64,000 nt of DNA from contig JANXMY010000150.1 of the NCBI GenBank assembly GCA_025354405.1, forward strand, positions 62,001-126,000, in the 5' to 3' direction. The DNA is from Armatimonadota bacterium (lineage in GTDB: Bacteria; Armatimonadota; Armatimonadia; Armatimonadales; Capsulimonadaceae). A program made the translations under genes and the position numbers. Below the pieces are notes generated by a model that had not been told where the DNA came from, searched no databases, and saw only the letters and a list, made by a program, of their open reading frames with translations. This document shows positions 8,640 through 18,106 of the stretch, in pieces. Position 1 is the first letter of the stretch; each line of letters begins with the position of its first letter.

Positions 8640-11312
8640 ATGTACTCTGAACTTTCCTGCCCTCTGTTTCCCCCGCAGCTTGCGCTGCTACAAACTCCAG
8701 TGGAGATTGCTGCCTACCTGAAAGAGTGGCACGGACAGATTAACTCCGCCAAAACGCTCCAGGAAGAGGATGGTATGAGCCTGCTAGCGCGCAACACGGC
8801 GCTGGTAGATGCGGTCCTCTGCCGCCTGTTCGCCCTGGCAATTGAGCGAGCGGGGCCGGAAGCGGACCCTCCGGCACTGGCGATTGTTGCGACGGGCGGC
8901 TATGGGCGGCGTGAGCTCACTCCGTTTTCCGATGTGGATGTCACGTTTATCCCCGCGCGGGAAGACGACCCCTACCTCAATATTTTAATCAAAGACATGT
9001 TCCAGATGGTCATGGATGTGTTCCTCTACGGCGCAAATATCAAAGTTGGCTATGCTTACCGCCTCCTAGGTGATTTGGATAACCTAGACCATCAAACACA
9101 GACGACACTGCTGGATGCCCGGTTTTTGTGCGGCGATATGCAGCTCTTTAAAGAGTTCCGTTCCCAATTCCGCTCCCATCTTCTGACTGCTGATTTTCTT
9201 TTTCAGAAATGGGCTGAGCGTCAGGCGGTGCTCGCCAAGTTTGGCGGGGATCAGGTTTACGGGATCGAGCCGAATATCAAAGAGGGTGCGGGCGGTCTCC
9301 GCGACATCCAGAACGCCGAATGGATGGGGGAGGTATGCTGTCACGTGAGCCTGTCCCGGCTCTGGTCGACCCTCACCGAGCAAGGCTATGTCTCGGCGGA
9401 CGATGCACAGCGTATCAAGTCCGCACGTAGTTTTCTGCTTCGGGCCCGAAGTGCCTTGCATATCGTCTCCGGGGAGGCGCGCGATACCTTGACGGCAGAA
9501 AAGCAGGAAGCGGTGGCCGCTCTTCTGGGTTACACCGGCACACCGGAAGTCCCCGCAGTCGAATTATTTATGCGTGACTACTTTACGCAGACGAGGGAAG
9601 CACGACGCATCGCGCGCAAAGTCATCATACGCTGCCTGGACTGCGAAATTCCGCTCGGCCTGGGCCTTGTCTCGATCGGCCGCGTCCTCTCGGTCGCTGA
9701 CCCGGAAGCGGCGGCGCTCGATCCGGTCTTGCCGCTGCATGCCGCTGAGCTTTCGCAGGCGTATGGCCTCGCCGTCTCCGGGACGTTGGAAGAGGACATC
9801 GCACGTTATTTGGCGCGGCATCCTGTGCCCACCGAACCGCAGGTCGCTGGACGGGTCTTCGCGCGTCTGCTTCTGGCAGGGCGCGGTGTGGCTGACACGC
9901 TGGACCGACTGGAATCACTGGGTGTCATCGCATGGCTTCTGCCTGAGTTTGGGACACTGATGACCTTAATTCCGTATGATGCTGCCCATGATTTCACGGT
10001 CGGGGCACATTCGATGCACGTTGTCCGCAATCTGGAAAATCTAAAAACCGATTTGCGCGTTCCCGAATACCGACGAATCTTTGGCGAAGTGGCGCGGCCG
10101 GAGACCATGTACCTGGCTGGCCTGATCCATGATATCGGGAAGCAATGGGCCACCGGCCACCATGCCGAAACGGGAGCTGTGTGTGCGGGCGAAATCTGCG
10201 ATCGGCTAGGCTGGGATACCGAGCGTCGGGAAAAAGTCGTCTTTCTAGTGCGCAATCACTTGCGAATGGCGGAGTTCAGTCGTCTGCGTGATCTGGCACT
10301 GGAAGAGACGACCCGGGAGTTTGTTCGCCTGGTTCCGGATATGGACTCGCTGAATATGCTCTACCTGCTGACTTATGCCGATACGAATGCGGTAGGGGAG
10401 GGCGTCTGGACGGAAGTCAAGGGCCGATTCCTTTCCGAGCTCTATGGCCGCGCCGAAGTCATGCTCACCACGCCCCTCTCAGAAGACGGCAGCCCGCCGC
10501 TCAGCTACGTTCCTGACCTCAAGCGGCAGCGTGAACGTATTCGCAAGGGGCTGGCCCAGCACAACCTTCCTCCGGACCTGATTTTGGAGCATACTCGCAA
10601 TCTGCCGGCTCAGTATCTCCTCAACACGCCTCTTGAAGAGATGTACCTGCACATCGCCATGATTGGCCGCCTGCGCGAGACGTTTGAACCGGCCATCGAC
10701 TTCAAGCATGAGTATGGGGCAGATTATACGGAAATGACGCTCTGTGCTTATGACGATCCGCGCCCCGGCCTGTTAGCCAAAATCACGGGCGTTCTGTACG
10801 CCCACGATGTCAACCTGCACACGGCGCAGGTCTTTACGCGCGAAGCCAGTGTCCGTATTGCAATCGACACACTTTGGGTAGACTATCGGGGTAAGCCACT
10901 TTCGACGCACAAGCGGGCTGAAATTCAGGATAGTCTGCGCCGAGTTCTGCTGGGTGAGGTGGGAATCGGCCAGCTGCTGCAAAGCCATAAAAAGCCGTTG
11001 AAGGAGCAGACGATCTACGCTGCGAAAATTGATGAGGCCGCGTCGGAGCGTTTCAGTCTGCTGGAAGTCAGTGCGCCCGATGAGACCGGAGTCGTTTACC
11101 GGTTGGCCCGTGCGATCTCGGCCCTAGGCTGGAATATCCATGCCGCGCGTTTGTCGGTCTGGGGCAGCCGCGCCCGCGATTCGTTTTATGTCACTGGCCC
11201 GGACGGTGAAAAGGTACCGTCGTCCGAAGTTTCACGTCTACTGGACGCCCTGCCGCAGGAAGCGTTCAGCAAGAAAAAACGAGGCAGCACTCCTGCTGCT
11301 CGGGGGAATTGA
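8640..11312 (+). CDS. glnD: [Protein-PII] uridylyltransferase / uridylyl-removing enzyme
   Basis: NT domain TGGYGRRELTPFSDVDVTF; HD domain MYLAGLIHDIGKQWATGHHAETGA; two C-terminal ACT-like domains (DDPRPGLLAKITGVLYAHDVNLHTAQV; APDETGVVYRLARAISALGWNIHAARLSVWGSRARDSFYVTG). Confidence 0.95.
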   Translation: MYSELSCPLFPPQLALLQTPVEIAAYLKEWHGQINSAKTLQEEDGMSLLARNTALVDAVLCRLFALAIERAGPEADPPALAIVATGGYGRRELTPFSDVDVTFIPAREDDPYLNILIKDMFQMVMDVFLYGANIKVGYAYRLLGDLDNLDHQTQTTLLDARFLCGDMQLFKEFRSQFRSHLLTADFLFQKWAERQAVLAKFGGDQVYGIEPNIKEGAGGLRDIQNAEWMGEVCCHVSLSRLWSTLTEQGYVSADDAQRIKSARSFLLRARSALHIVSGEARDTLTAEKQEAVAALLGYTGTPEVPAVELFMRDYFTQTREARRIARKVIIRCLDCEIPLGLGLVSIGRVLSVADPEAAALDPVLPLHAAELSQAYGLAVSGTLEEDIARYLARHPVPTEPQVAGRVFARLLLAGRGVADTLDRLESLGVIAWLLPEFGTLMTLIPYDAAHDFTVGAHSMHVVRNLENLKTDLRVPEYRRIFGEVARPETMYLAGLIHDIGKQWATGHHAETGAVCAGEICDRLGWDTERREKVVFLVRNHLRMAEFSRLRDLALEETTREFVRLVPDMDSLNMLYLLTYADTNAVGEGVWTEVKGRFLSELYGRAEVMLTTPLSEDGSPPLSYVPDLKRQRERIRKGLAQHNLPPDLILEHTRNLPAQYLLNTPLEEMYLHIAMIGRLRETFEPAIDFKHEYGADYTEMTLCAYDDPRPGLLAKITGVLYAHDVNLHTAQVFTREASVRIAIDTLWVDYRGKPLSTHKRAEIQDSLRRVLLGEVGIGQLLQSHKKPLKEQTIYAAKIDEAASERFSLLEVSAPDETGVVYRLARAISALGWNIHAARLSVWGSRARDSFYVTGPDGEKVPSSEVSRLLDALPQEAFSKKKRGSTPAARGN

Positions 11313-11313
11313 A

Positions 11314-11877
11314 ATGAAGGTCCCACTGACCGCTGCGTTCGGCCTGCTGCTCGCCACCAGCGTCCAGGCTGACCCGTTCCTGGTGATCCCGGGCAGAAGT
11401 CTTGGGCGGACCTCTTTGGGGCGAAATGGAGCGGCCGAGCTGAAAAAGCTGCCGCCGCCAACTGCCTCAGATGCGGCCATGATGCATGACGAACTCGTCT
11501 GGGTTTCGCGGCCAACACGCAGTGGAAGCCCGAACACACTGTACATCTGTACACTCAGCAACAGTGTGCTCGATCCACCAGCGCCCGGCGTCACCCTCTA
11601 CGAAATCCGGGCGACATCGCCTCTTTTCCATACTCGCGGCGGCATCTCCCCCGGCAGCTCGCTGGCGCAGATCCATCGTCGTTTCCCTCATGGGCATCTG
11701 GTGAAGACGCCCGGCAGTTTTTACGTCGCCGACCATCAGGGCATCGCCTTCGCATTCACGCATGCCCCCAAATCCACGACGCGCTGCGCCGCGGTGTCGG
11801 TTTATCCTCCCGACACGGGGCATAATCTCGCGACTTTCGTGCAGGTCAGCGATCTCATCAAGAGCGGACATACCTAG
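11314..11877 (+). CDS. Exported hypothetical protein
   Basis: MKVPLTAAFGLLLATSVQADP signal peptide; start chosen inside the longer ORF 11140..11877. Confidence 0.6.
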   Translation: MKVPLTAAFGLLLATSVQADPFLVIPGRSLGRTSLGRNGAAELKKLPPPTASDAAMMHDELVWVSRPTRSGSPNTLYICTLSNSVLDPPAPGVTLYEIRATSPLFHTRGGISPGSSLAQIHRRFPHGHLVKTPGSFYVADHQGIAFAFTHAPKSTTRCAAVSVYPPDTGHNLATFVQVSDLIKSGHT

Positions 11878-11891
11878 AAAGCAGACCGGTC

Positions 11892-12566
11892 ATGCCCAGC
11901 GATACGAATGACTCTTCCCTCCGCAGCGAGAAGTATCTCCACGTGAAGCAAAAAGCCGTCGAACGTGCCCAAAAGCGCGGCGAAACTGGTACGCGCACGG
12001 CGGCTCCGCGCAGCCAGCGGCTGCCGCCCGGTCAGACCCTGACCGAAAAGTTTCCGGTGCTGGACCTGGGAGTGCAGCCGATGTTCCAACCGGACAAATT
12101 CCGGCTGGTAATCGACGGTGCCGTTCGGAATCCGGTCAGCCTCAGTCTGGAGGATCTGCGGGACTTGCCGCGTCTGGAGCTGACGGCGGACTTCCACTGC
12201 GTGACTCACTGGAGCCGGTACGACCTGCACTGGACCGGTATTCCGTTCGAGGCGCTGGCGGACCTGGTCGATCCGCTGCCGGAGGCGACACATGTCATGC
12301 AGTACGGCAAAGACAGCTATTCAACGAACAATTCCCTGGGGGAGCTGCTGCACCCGGATGTCATCCTGGCTTATGCCCTGGACGGGGAGCCGATCCCGCG
12401 TGAGCACGGGGCACCTCTGCGGATCATCGCGCCGCACCTTTACGCCTGGAAAGGTGCCAAGTTTTTGAACCGCATCGAGTTTCTGGCCGGCGATAAACGC
12501 GGCTTCTGGGAAGTGCGTGGATATCACAACCACGCCGACCCGTGGACCGAGGAGCGTTTCGCCTAG
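11892..12566 (+). CDS. Molybdopterin-dependent oxidoreductase (sulfite oxidase/YedY-like Moco domain)
   Basis: FRLVIDGAVRNPVSLSLEDLRDLPRLELTADFHCVTHWSRYDLHWTGIPFEALADLVDP: Moco-binding domain with the putative Mo-ligand Cys. Confidence 0.9.
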   Translation: MPSDTNDSSLRSEKYLHVKQKAVERAQKRGETGTRTAAPRSQRLPPGQTLTEKFPVLDLGVQPMFQPDKFRLVIDGAVRNPVSLSLEDLRDLPRLELTADFHCVTHWSRYDLHWTGIPFEALADLVDPLPEATHVMQYGKDSYSTNNSLGELLHPDVILAYALDGEPIPREHGAPLRIIAPHLYAWKGAKFLNRIEFLAGDKRGFWEVRGYHNHADPWTEERFA

Positions 12567-12576
12567 ACCTGGCTGC

Positions 12577-13032
12577 CTACGCCAGTGCATAGCGGGCCAG
12601 CAGGGCATCGATCAGAGTCGCCGTCCATAGGTCTCGCTCTTCCGTGTCCTGAAATTCCAGCCGCAGGCCAGCGGCGTCGTTTGCCGCGTCGCGCCACATC
12701 AGATCGCCGAGCGCGAGAACTGCTGCGCCGGTCGTGCCTTTGAGGCGAACAGGGACCGGGCCATTCAGCCAGGCCGGAACAGCAGAGAGTCGTGCGCCGC
12801 CGATCCCAAAGTCGCTGCATTGGGCAATCTGCCAACGCGATCCATCGTGCAGCTCTGCCGTGAGTTCTTCCGGGGCGGGCCAGCGGCGAAAGTCTCGTCG
12901 ACCGCCTCCAGAATGTTCCCCTGTTTGAGCTGCTGTGGATTCCCTGACCCGCAGCTGTTCCAGCAGTGCCAGGGCTTCGTCCTGCCGCAACAGGGCTTCC
13001 TCGATATCGTCTTCCATAGTATCTTCGATCAT
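12577..13032 (-). CDS. PilZ-like domain protein
   Basis: RRDFRRWPAPEELTAELHDGSRWQIAQCSDFGIGGARLS: RxxxR followed by a D-x-G-x-x-G variant of D/NxSxxG. Confidence 0.6.
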   Translation of the reverse strand: MIEDTMEDDIEEALLRQDEALALLEQLRVRESTAAQTGEHSGGGRRDFRRWPAPEELTAELHDGSRWQIAQCSDFGIGGARLSAVPAWLNGPVPVRLKGTTGAAVLALGDLMWRDAANDAAGLRLEFQDTEERDLWTATLIDALLARYALA

Positions 13033-13195
13033 TGAATAATTTCTCCCACCATTATCGATAGGATTACAGTTCGGCGTGAATGGGGGACTTCCCTGCGTAT
13101 CGCCGAGATAGCGCGAAATTTAAGTCAGCCGTTTTGATCGCAATCGGCGGCAAGCCGTCCGCGAGCTTATAAGAAAATGCGAAGCGACAGGGGGC

Positions 13196-13224
13196 TTGAA
13201 TCCTGCGTTGAAAAAGGGTATAAT
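13196..13224 (+). promoter_or_regulatory. Sigma70-type promoter of tRNA-Lys
   Basis: TTGAAT - 17 nt - TATAAT just upstream of the tRNA. Confidence 0.8.
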
Positions 13225-13242
13225 GTAAACTGTTGAAAAGAT

Positions 13243-13316
13243 GCCTTCATAGCTCAGCTGGTTAGAGCACCCGCCTCTTAAGTGGGTTGTCCAAAGTTCG
13301 AATCTTTGTGGGGGCA
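13243..13316 (+). tRNA. tRNA-Lys (anticodon CTT)
   Basis: Folded by eye: acceptor GCCTTCA/TGGGGGC, D-stem GCTC/GAGC, anticodon stem CCCGC/GTGGG with loop CTCTTAA, T-arm CAAAG-TTCGAAT-CTTTG. Confidence 0.93.
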
Positions 13317-13331
13317 TTTGATACCAATGAT

Positions 13332-13371
13332 AAGAAACCCCTGTTTCTCCGAAGAGAAGCAGGGGTTTCTT
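13332..13371 (+). terminator. Terminator after tRNA (possibly bidirectional with the convergent aminotransferase gene)
   Basis: AAGAAACCCCTG...CAGGGGTTTCTT 12-bp perfect stem. Confidence 0.8.
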
Positions 13372-13381
13372 GTTTGTTTTG

Positions 13382-14653
13382 TCACGTTGCCTCAGTCAAT
13401 AGCGTGCGCATTGTCTCTAAGCACCAGTCAATCTGCTCGGTCGTAATCACCAGGGGCGGCACGAACTCCAGAACCCGGCCATCTCCTGCCGGCAGGACGA
13501 TCAGCCCGGCGCGGAGGGCTGCTGGGACCAGGGGCAGGGCGAGGGCGGGCGAGGCCATTTCTAGGCCCAGCATAAGCCCCCGGCCGCGCACTTCGGTGAT
13601 CAAGTCTGGAAACTCGGCCTGCAGTCGGCGCAGCCCCTCCGCAAAGACCTTTCCCTGGACTACGGCCCGGTTCGGCAGATTCTCTTCTTCCAGAATGTCC
13701 AGAGCTGCCAGCGCCGCGGCGCAGGCTAGGGGATTTCCCAAAAATGTGCTCGTGTGCAGGGCTTCTCCGGTCGAGATGCCCCAGACCGACATCAGCTCTG
13801 CCGAGGCCACACAGGCTGAAATCGGCAGGCCGCCGCCCATCGCTTTTCCGATGCAGAGAATGTCCGGGAGTACATCCTCGTGCTGACAGGCAAACCAGCT
13901 TCCGGTTCGGCCCCAGCCGGTGAAGATTTCGTCCAGGATCAGCAGTGTTCCTGTCTCGGTGCAAAGCTCGCGCAGACCGCGCAGCCAGCCGGGGGGCGGG
14001 ACAACAATCCCCCCACGCCCCTGGATCGGCTCCGCCAGTACGGCTCCAGGGCGATGGGCCTGAAGGTGCTCTTTGATAACCGCCAGGGAGCAGCCGAAGG
14101 GGAGATGCTTTGTGAAGCCGCCGAGCTGTGCCTGGAACGGGCCGCGGAAATCAGCCCGGGCAGTGACATCGAGTGCGCCATAAGTCAGGCCATGGTAGCC
14201 ATTTTCGAAGGCGAGAATGCCGGGTCGACCAGTCGCCAGCATGGCGGTCTTCAGAGCGGCTTCCACCGCATCGCCTCCGTTCTGGCCGAGAATCGTTTGT
14301 GCCTGGGGGAGGGGGACGAGACCCGCGATACGCTCGCAGAGCCTGACTTTGACTTCCGAGGGGTGGACATCGCCCATGCCATGCAGGAGCTTCGAGGCCT
14401 GTGCTTGAACGGCAGAGACCACGCGGGGGTGATTATGACCGACACCGACGACGCCGAAGGCAGATGTGACATCCAGAAAGTGGTTGCCATCGACATCCGT
14501 GACCAAGCAGCCTGCCGCATGGTCCCAGAAAACAGGAAAGTCTGACGCGAGATAGGTGACGTTCGGACTTTCGACGCCCCGCAGCCTCCGGGCCAGCTCC
14601 CGTGAGCGCGGCCCGGGGACGGCGGTAATTATCTCAGGAAGTGCGCGGCTCAG
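13382..14653 (-). CDS. Class III PLP-dependent aminotransferase
   Basis: VTDVDGNHFLDVTSAFGVVGVGHNHPRVV; ILDEIFTGWGRTGSWFACQHEDVLPDILCIGKAMGGGLPISA (PLP Lys). Conserved N-terminus (VTYLASDFPVFWDHAAGCLVTDVDG) extends upstream of the listed TTG at 14506; proposed CTG start at 14653. Confidence 0.85.
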   Translation of the reverse strand: MSRALPEIITAVPGPRSRELARRLRGVESPNVTYLASDFPVFWDHAAGCLVTDVDGNHFLDVTSAFGVVGVGHNHPRVVSAVQAQASKLLHGMGDVHPSEVKVRLCERIAGLVPLPQAQTILGQNGGDAVEAALKTAMLATGRPGILAFENGYHGLTYGALDVTARADFRGPFQAQLGGFTKHLPFGCSLAVIKEHLQAHRPGAVLAEPIQGRGGIVVPPPGWLRGLRELCTETGTLLILDEIFTGWGRTGSWFACQHEDVLPDILCIGKAMGGGLPISACVASAELMSVWGISTGEALHTSTFLGNPLACAAALAALDILEEENLPNRAVVQGKVFAEGLRRLQAEFPDLITEVRGRGLMLGLEMASPALALPLVPAALRAGLIVLPAGDGRVLEFVPPLVITTEQIDWCLETMRTLLTEAT

Positions 14654-14979
14654 GCTGACCGATCCGTTTCCACCTGCAGACGGATCTCGCGGAGGATATT
14701 CGCGACTCGTTCACAGTCAGCGTCGTCGCCGGAATGCACCACCGCGCGCCCCTGGGTATGCACTTCATTTGCGTAGGCATCCCCTTTTTCCGGGGTGCAG
14801 CCGATCGCTTTTTGAAGCTGCGTGATGACGTCCTCAAAGGTGTGGCAGTCGCAGTCATAAAGTATGACTACATAGGGGCCGGCATTTCCCGGCGGCGAAG
14901 TTTCCAGCAGCTCGTCGGGAGCTTCTGAAACTCGTTTACTGGGGAGAGTGGCAGGGAGAAGATCAATTCCTGATGGCAT
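14650..14979 (-). CDS. clpS: ATP-dependent Clp protease adaptor ClpS
   Basis: GPYVVILYDCDCHTFEDVITQLQKAIGCTPEKGDAYANEVHTQGRAVVHSGDDADCERVANILREIRLQVETD; start chosen at MPSGIDLL. Confidence 0.8.
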   Translation of the reverse strand: MPSGIDLLPATLPSKRVSEAPDELLETSPPGNAGPYVVILYDCDCHTFEDVITQLQKAIGCTPEKGDAYANEVHTQGRAVVHSGDDADCERVANILREIRLQVETDRSA

Positions 14980-15038
14980 AATAGGTTCCTGTAGTGCTGT
15001 CAAGTCTTCTGCGATTATACCCGTTTCGGCGGGAGTCG

Positions 15039-15599
15039 TCACTCCGATGGTGCGAGTCTGGCCCGGAAATCGTCCAGAAGGTTCAAATAGGCTGGAGATC
15101 GGATGTCGTTTGCCCACATAATCAGCGCGTTTTCGCCGTTATCGCTGTAGTAATTCTTACGTACGGCTACGTCGTCGAAGCCATATTTGAAATAAAGATT
15201 TCGGGCGACCTGATTGTGCTCCCGAACCTCCAGAGAGGCATAGTCGGCCCCGCGCCGCATCCCTTCCTCCAGCAAGTCCAGCAGCAGTCGTTCCCCGATT
15301 TTGAGGCCGCGATGTATCGGGTCCACCGCGATTGTCGTCAGATGCGCTTCGTCCATGTTGACCCACATTCCCGCGTACCCGGCCAGTGTCCCATCGGCAA
15401 GCACGGCGACAGTGTAATAGGCTGAGGGGTTACCGACCTCGGTGACATACGCACTAGAGCTCCAGGGCAGTGTGTAGCAGCGACGCTCCAGACGGGAAAC
15501 ATGCTCGATGTCGTCGATCCGCATCAAGCGGATCGACACTTGCGGCGAATGCGTGTCGCCCAAACGCGGCTGATAATAATCCGGGGAAAGTTCGATCAT
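15039..15599 (-). CDS. rimI: Ribosomal-protein-alanine N-acetyltransferase (GNAT)
   Basis: IRLMRIDDIEHVSRLERRCYTLPWSSSAYVTEVGNPSAYYTVAV...HLTTIAVDPIHRGLKIGERLLLDLLEEGMRRGADYASLEVREHNQVARNLYFKYGF. Confidence 0.88.
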   Translation of the reverse strand: MIELSPDYYQPRLGDTHSPQVSIRLMRIDDIEHVSRLERRCYTLPWSSSAYVTEVGNPSAYYTVAVLADGTLAGYAGMWVNMDEAHLTTIAVDPIHRGLKIGERLLLDLLEEGMRRGADYASLEVREHNQVARNLYFKYGFDDVAVRKNYYSDNGENALIMWANDIRSPAYLNLLDDFRARLAPSE

Positions 15600-15621
15600 G
15601 AAACTATTCTAAGGAGCAATT

Positions 15622-16320
15622 CTAAAAATGATTTTCAGGCTGGGCAGAAGATTGAACGATTGCGGGGCCTTCCACCCAGTGCGACCCGCCCTCGAAATAC
15701 TCACGCTTCCAGATCGGAACCGTTTCCTTGAGCGTGTCCATCAGCCACTGGCAGGCCTCAAATGCCTCCCCCCGGTGGGGCGAAGCGACTGCGACGGCTA
15801 CGCTGCACTCGCCGATCTCCAGCCTTCCCAGCCGGTGCTGCACGGCGCAGGCGACGTCCCATCGATTCTGCGCTTCATCCTTCAGCGATCGGAGCTGCTG
15901 CTCCGCCAGCGGGGCGTACCCTTCGTATTCGAGATACAAAACTTTCTGATTCCGTGCGTTGTCCCGCACATTCCCGGCGAAAGTCACCACGGCCCCGTGC
16001 CGATCCCCTTCCACCTGCCGGGAGAGGGCCTGAACATCAATCGACTCACGCGTTAGCAGCGGCAGAGGATCCGTCCCACCGCTCATAGGCGGCATCCAGG
16101 CCACTTCGTCCCCGTCTTTCAGAGTCGTCTCCGCTGTCGCAAACTCGGCATTCACCGCTACCCGTACCTGCGTGAGGAGTGACTGGAAACCCGCTCCGCG
16201 GCGTTCCAGCTCCTGCGCTGCTGTCTGCACCGTGGCTTCCGCCGGCAGCTCAAGTGTCAGCTCAGAGCTCCCCGCGACATCCTGCAAGTGGGCAAAAAAG
16301 AGCATTCGGACGGTGATCAT
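15622..16320 (-). CDS. Fused molybdopterin synthase MoaD-MoaE
   Basis: N-terminal MoaD (MLFFAHLQDVAGSSELTLELP...DGDEVAWMPPMSGG) in frame with MoaE (GAVVTFAGNVRDNARNQKVLYLEYEGYAPLAEQQL...HRLGRLEIGECSVAVAVASPHRGEAFEACQWLMDTLKETVPIWKREYFEGGSHWVEG). Confidence 0.92.
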   Translation of the reverse strand: MITVRMLFFAHLQDVAGSSELTLELPAEATVQTAAQELERRGAGFQSLLTQVRVAVNAEFATAETTLKDGDEVAWMPPMSGGTDPLPLLTRESIDVQALSRQVEGDRHGAVVTFAGNVRDNARNQKVLYLEYEGYAPLAEQQLRSLKDEAQNRWDVACAVQHRLGRLEIGECSVAVAVASPHRGEAFEACQWLMDTLKETVPIWKREYFEGGSHWVEGPAIVQSSAQPENHF

Positions 16321-16410
16321 AAAAATAGTATCCGGTTCACGCGAGAGAGTGGCCCGCAATCAGTCAGCGGAAACACTGCAAGATGCTCCGTGAGGTCAAG
16401 GTCCGAACGT

Positions 16411-16455
16411 CAGAGAAAGTGCCTAGTCCAGAGAAAGTGCCTAGTCCAGAGAAAG
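16411..16455. repeat. 18-bp tandem repeat, about 2.5 copies
   Basis: CAGAGAAAGTGCCTAGTC x2 followed by CAGAGAAAG. Confidence 0.9.
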
Positions 16456-16587
16456 AGCGCAGCCCGGTACGTGACATGGCCGGATGAGAGCGCAGGATTT
16501 TAATCCCACGCTCTCCATCAATCCCACGCTCTTTTTGGACCCAGACCCTCTGGTCCCATCCCAAAGATCAGTCTGCATAACCTCAGT

Positions 16588-18078
16588 TTATAAGATATAC
16601 CGGCTCAAGTCTTCGTCTTTAACGATGTCGTCCAGCTTAGCTCGGACATAATTCCCATCGATGCGGAGGAACTTCTCTTCCAGGTCAGGGGCGTCGAATG
16701 AGAGGTCGTCCAGCAGGCGTTCCATGATCGTGTGTAAGCGTCGGGCACCGATGTTTTCCATCTGGGCGTTGACTTCGGCGGCGATTCGGGCCAGCTCTGC
16801 AATCGAGTCGTCGCTGAATTCGAGGGTCACGCCCTCGGTCGCAAGGAGGGCAATATACTGCTTGATCAACGCATTACGCGGCTCGGTAAGAATGCGCTGG
16901 AAATCGTGCTGGGTCAGACTTTCGAGTTCCACGCGGATGGGCAGTCGTCCCTGAAGCTCGGGGATGAGATCTGACGGTTTCGACAGGTGAAAGGCCCCCG
17001 CCGCGATAAACAGCACGAAATCGGTCTTGACCGGGCCGTGTTTGGTCTGCACCGTGCTGCCTTCGATGATCGGCAGGATATCGCGCTGAACACCTTCGCG
17101 TGAGACATCCGGGCCGCTCCCGCCTCCGCGCCCGGCGATCTTGTCCATTTCGTCGACGAAGATAATCCCACTCTGCTCCGCCCGTGAAATCGCCTCGCGG
17201 GTGAGCTGGTCCTGGTCGATCAAAGCCCGCGCCTCTTCGGCGGTGTAATGCTCGCGCGCCTCGCGGATGGTCATGGAACGTTTTTTACGCTTCTTGGGCA
17301 TCATTGAGCCGAAGAGGCCCTGCATGTCCATGCCCATACCCATGCCCATCTCGTCCATGCCGCCCTGTGGGGAAAGTACCTGCATGAAAGGGACGCCGCC
17401 GCCGCTTTCCTCGATCTCAATCTCGAGGGTATCGTCGTCTTTGACACCCGACGCGATCTGCTGGCGCAGGCGGTCACGAACGCGTCCTTCCTGCTCTTTA
17501 CGCCGCTGTTCATACTCTGAGGTCTCTTTTTCGGGCTCTTCAGCCGATTCCTCAGTCTGCGCGGACTGTCCGCTGGGAGATAAAAACTGCGCAAGGGCTT
17601 CCAGTGGGTTCTCGGAGCCGCCGGGCTGCTTGACACTGCGAACACGTGTCGCTTTTTGTTCACGGCGCGGCTGGATTTGGTCAACCACGCGGTCAATCGC
17701 TCTCTCTTCCGCTTTGCCGCGCACTTCGTCCATCTTTTCTTTTTCGACGATCCGCATCGAAGCCTGAACCAGGTCTCGCACCATCGAATCGACGTCTCGT
17801 CCGACATAACCGACTTCGGTAAACTTGGTCGCTTCAACCTTGACAAAGGGGGCGCGTGCCAGGATGGCGAGGCGACGGGCGATCTCCGTTTTCCCAACAC
17901 CGGTCGGCCCGATCATCAGAATATTCTTGGGAATGACTTCATCGCGCAGGTCATCGGCTAGCAGCCGCCGTCGGTAGCGGTTGCGCAGAGCGATTGCAAC
18001 GGCGCGCTTCGCGGCCTGTTGGCCGACAATATATTTGTCCAGTTCTGCGACGATCTCACGAGGGGTCATATCTTCCAT
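16588..18078 (-). CDS. hslU: ATP-dependent protease ATPase subunit HslU
   Basis: [51 protein letters not shown]-domain; conserved C-terminal tail EDLSRYIL. Confidence 0.95.
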   Translation of the reverse strand: MEDMTPREIVAELDKYIVGQQAAKRAVAIALRNRYRRRLLADDLRDEVIPKNILMIGPTGVGKTEIARRLAILARAPFVKVEATKFTEVGYVGRDVDSMVRDLVQASMRIVEKEKMDEVRGKAEERAIDRVVDQIQPRREQKATRVRSVKQPGGSENPLEALAQFLSPSGQSAQTEESAEEPEKETSEYEQRRKEQEGRVRDRLRQQIASGVKDDDTLEIEIEESGGGVPFMQVLSPQGGMDEMGMGMGMDMQGLFGSMMPKKRKKRSMTIREAREHYTAEEARALIDQDQLTREAISRAEQSGIIFVDEMDKIAGRGGGSGPDVSREGVQRDILPIIEGSTVQTKHGPVKTDFVLFIAAGAFHLSKPSDLIPELQGRLPIRVELESLTQHDFQRILTEPRNALIKQYIALLATEGVTLEFSDDSIAELARIAAEVNAQMENIGARRLHTIMERLLDDLSFDAPDLEEKFLRIDGNYVRAKLDDIVKDEDLSRYIL

Positions 18079-18106
18079 AGTCCCAGTATACCCGGTTCGG
18101 CTTTTG

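Noticed and set aside
13880-14545. 221-aa + strand ORF opposite the aminotransferase
   Set aside because: Antisense to a well-supported class III aminotransferase with PLP-Lys motif; no recognisable domain.
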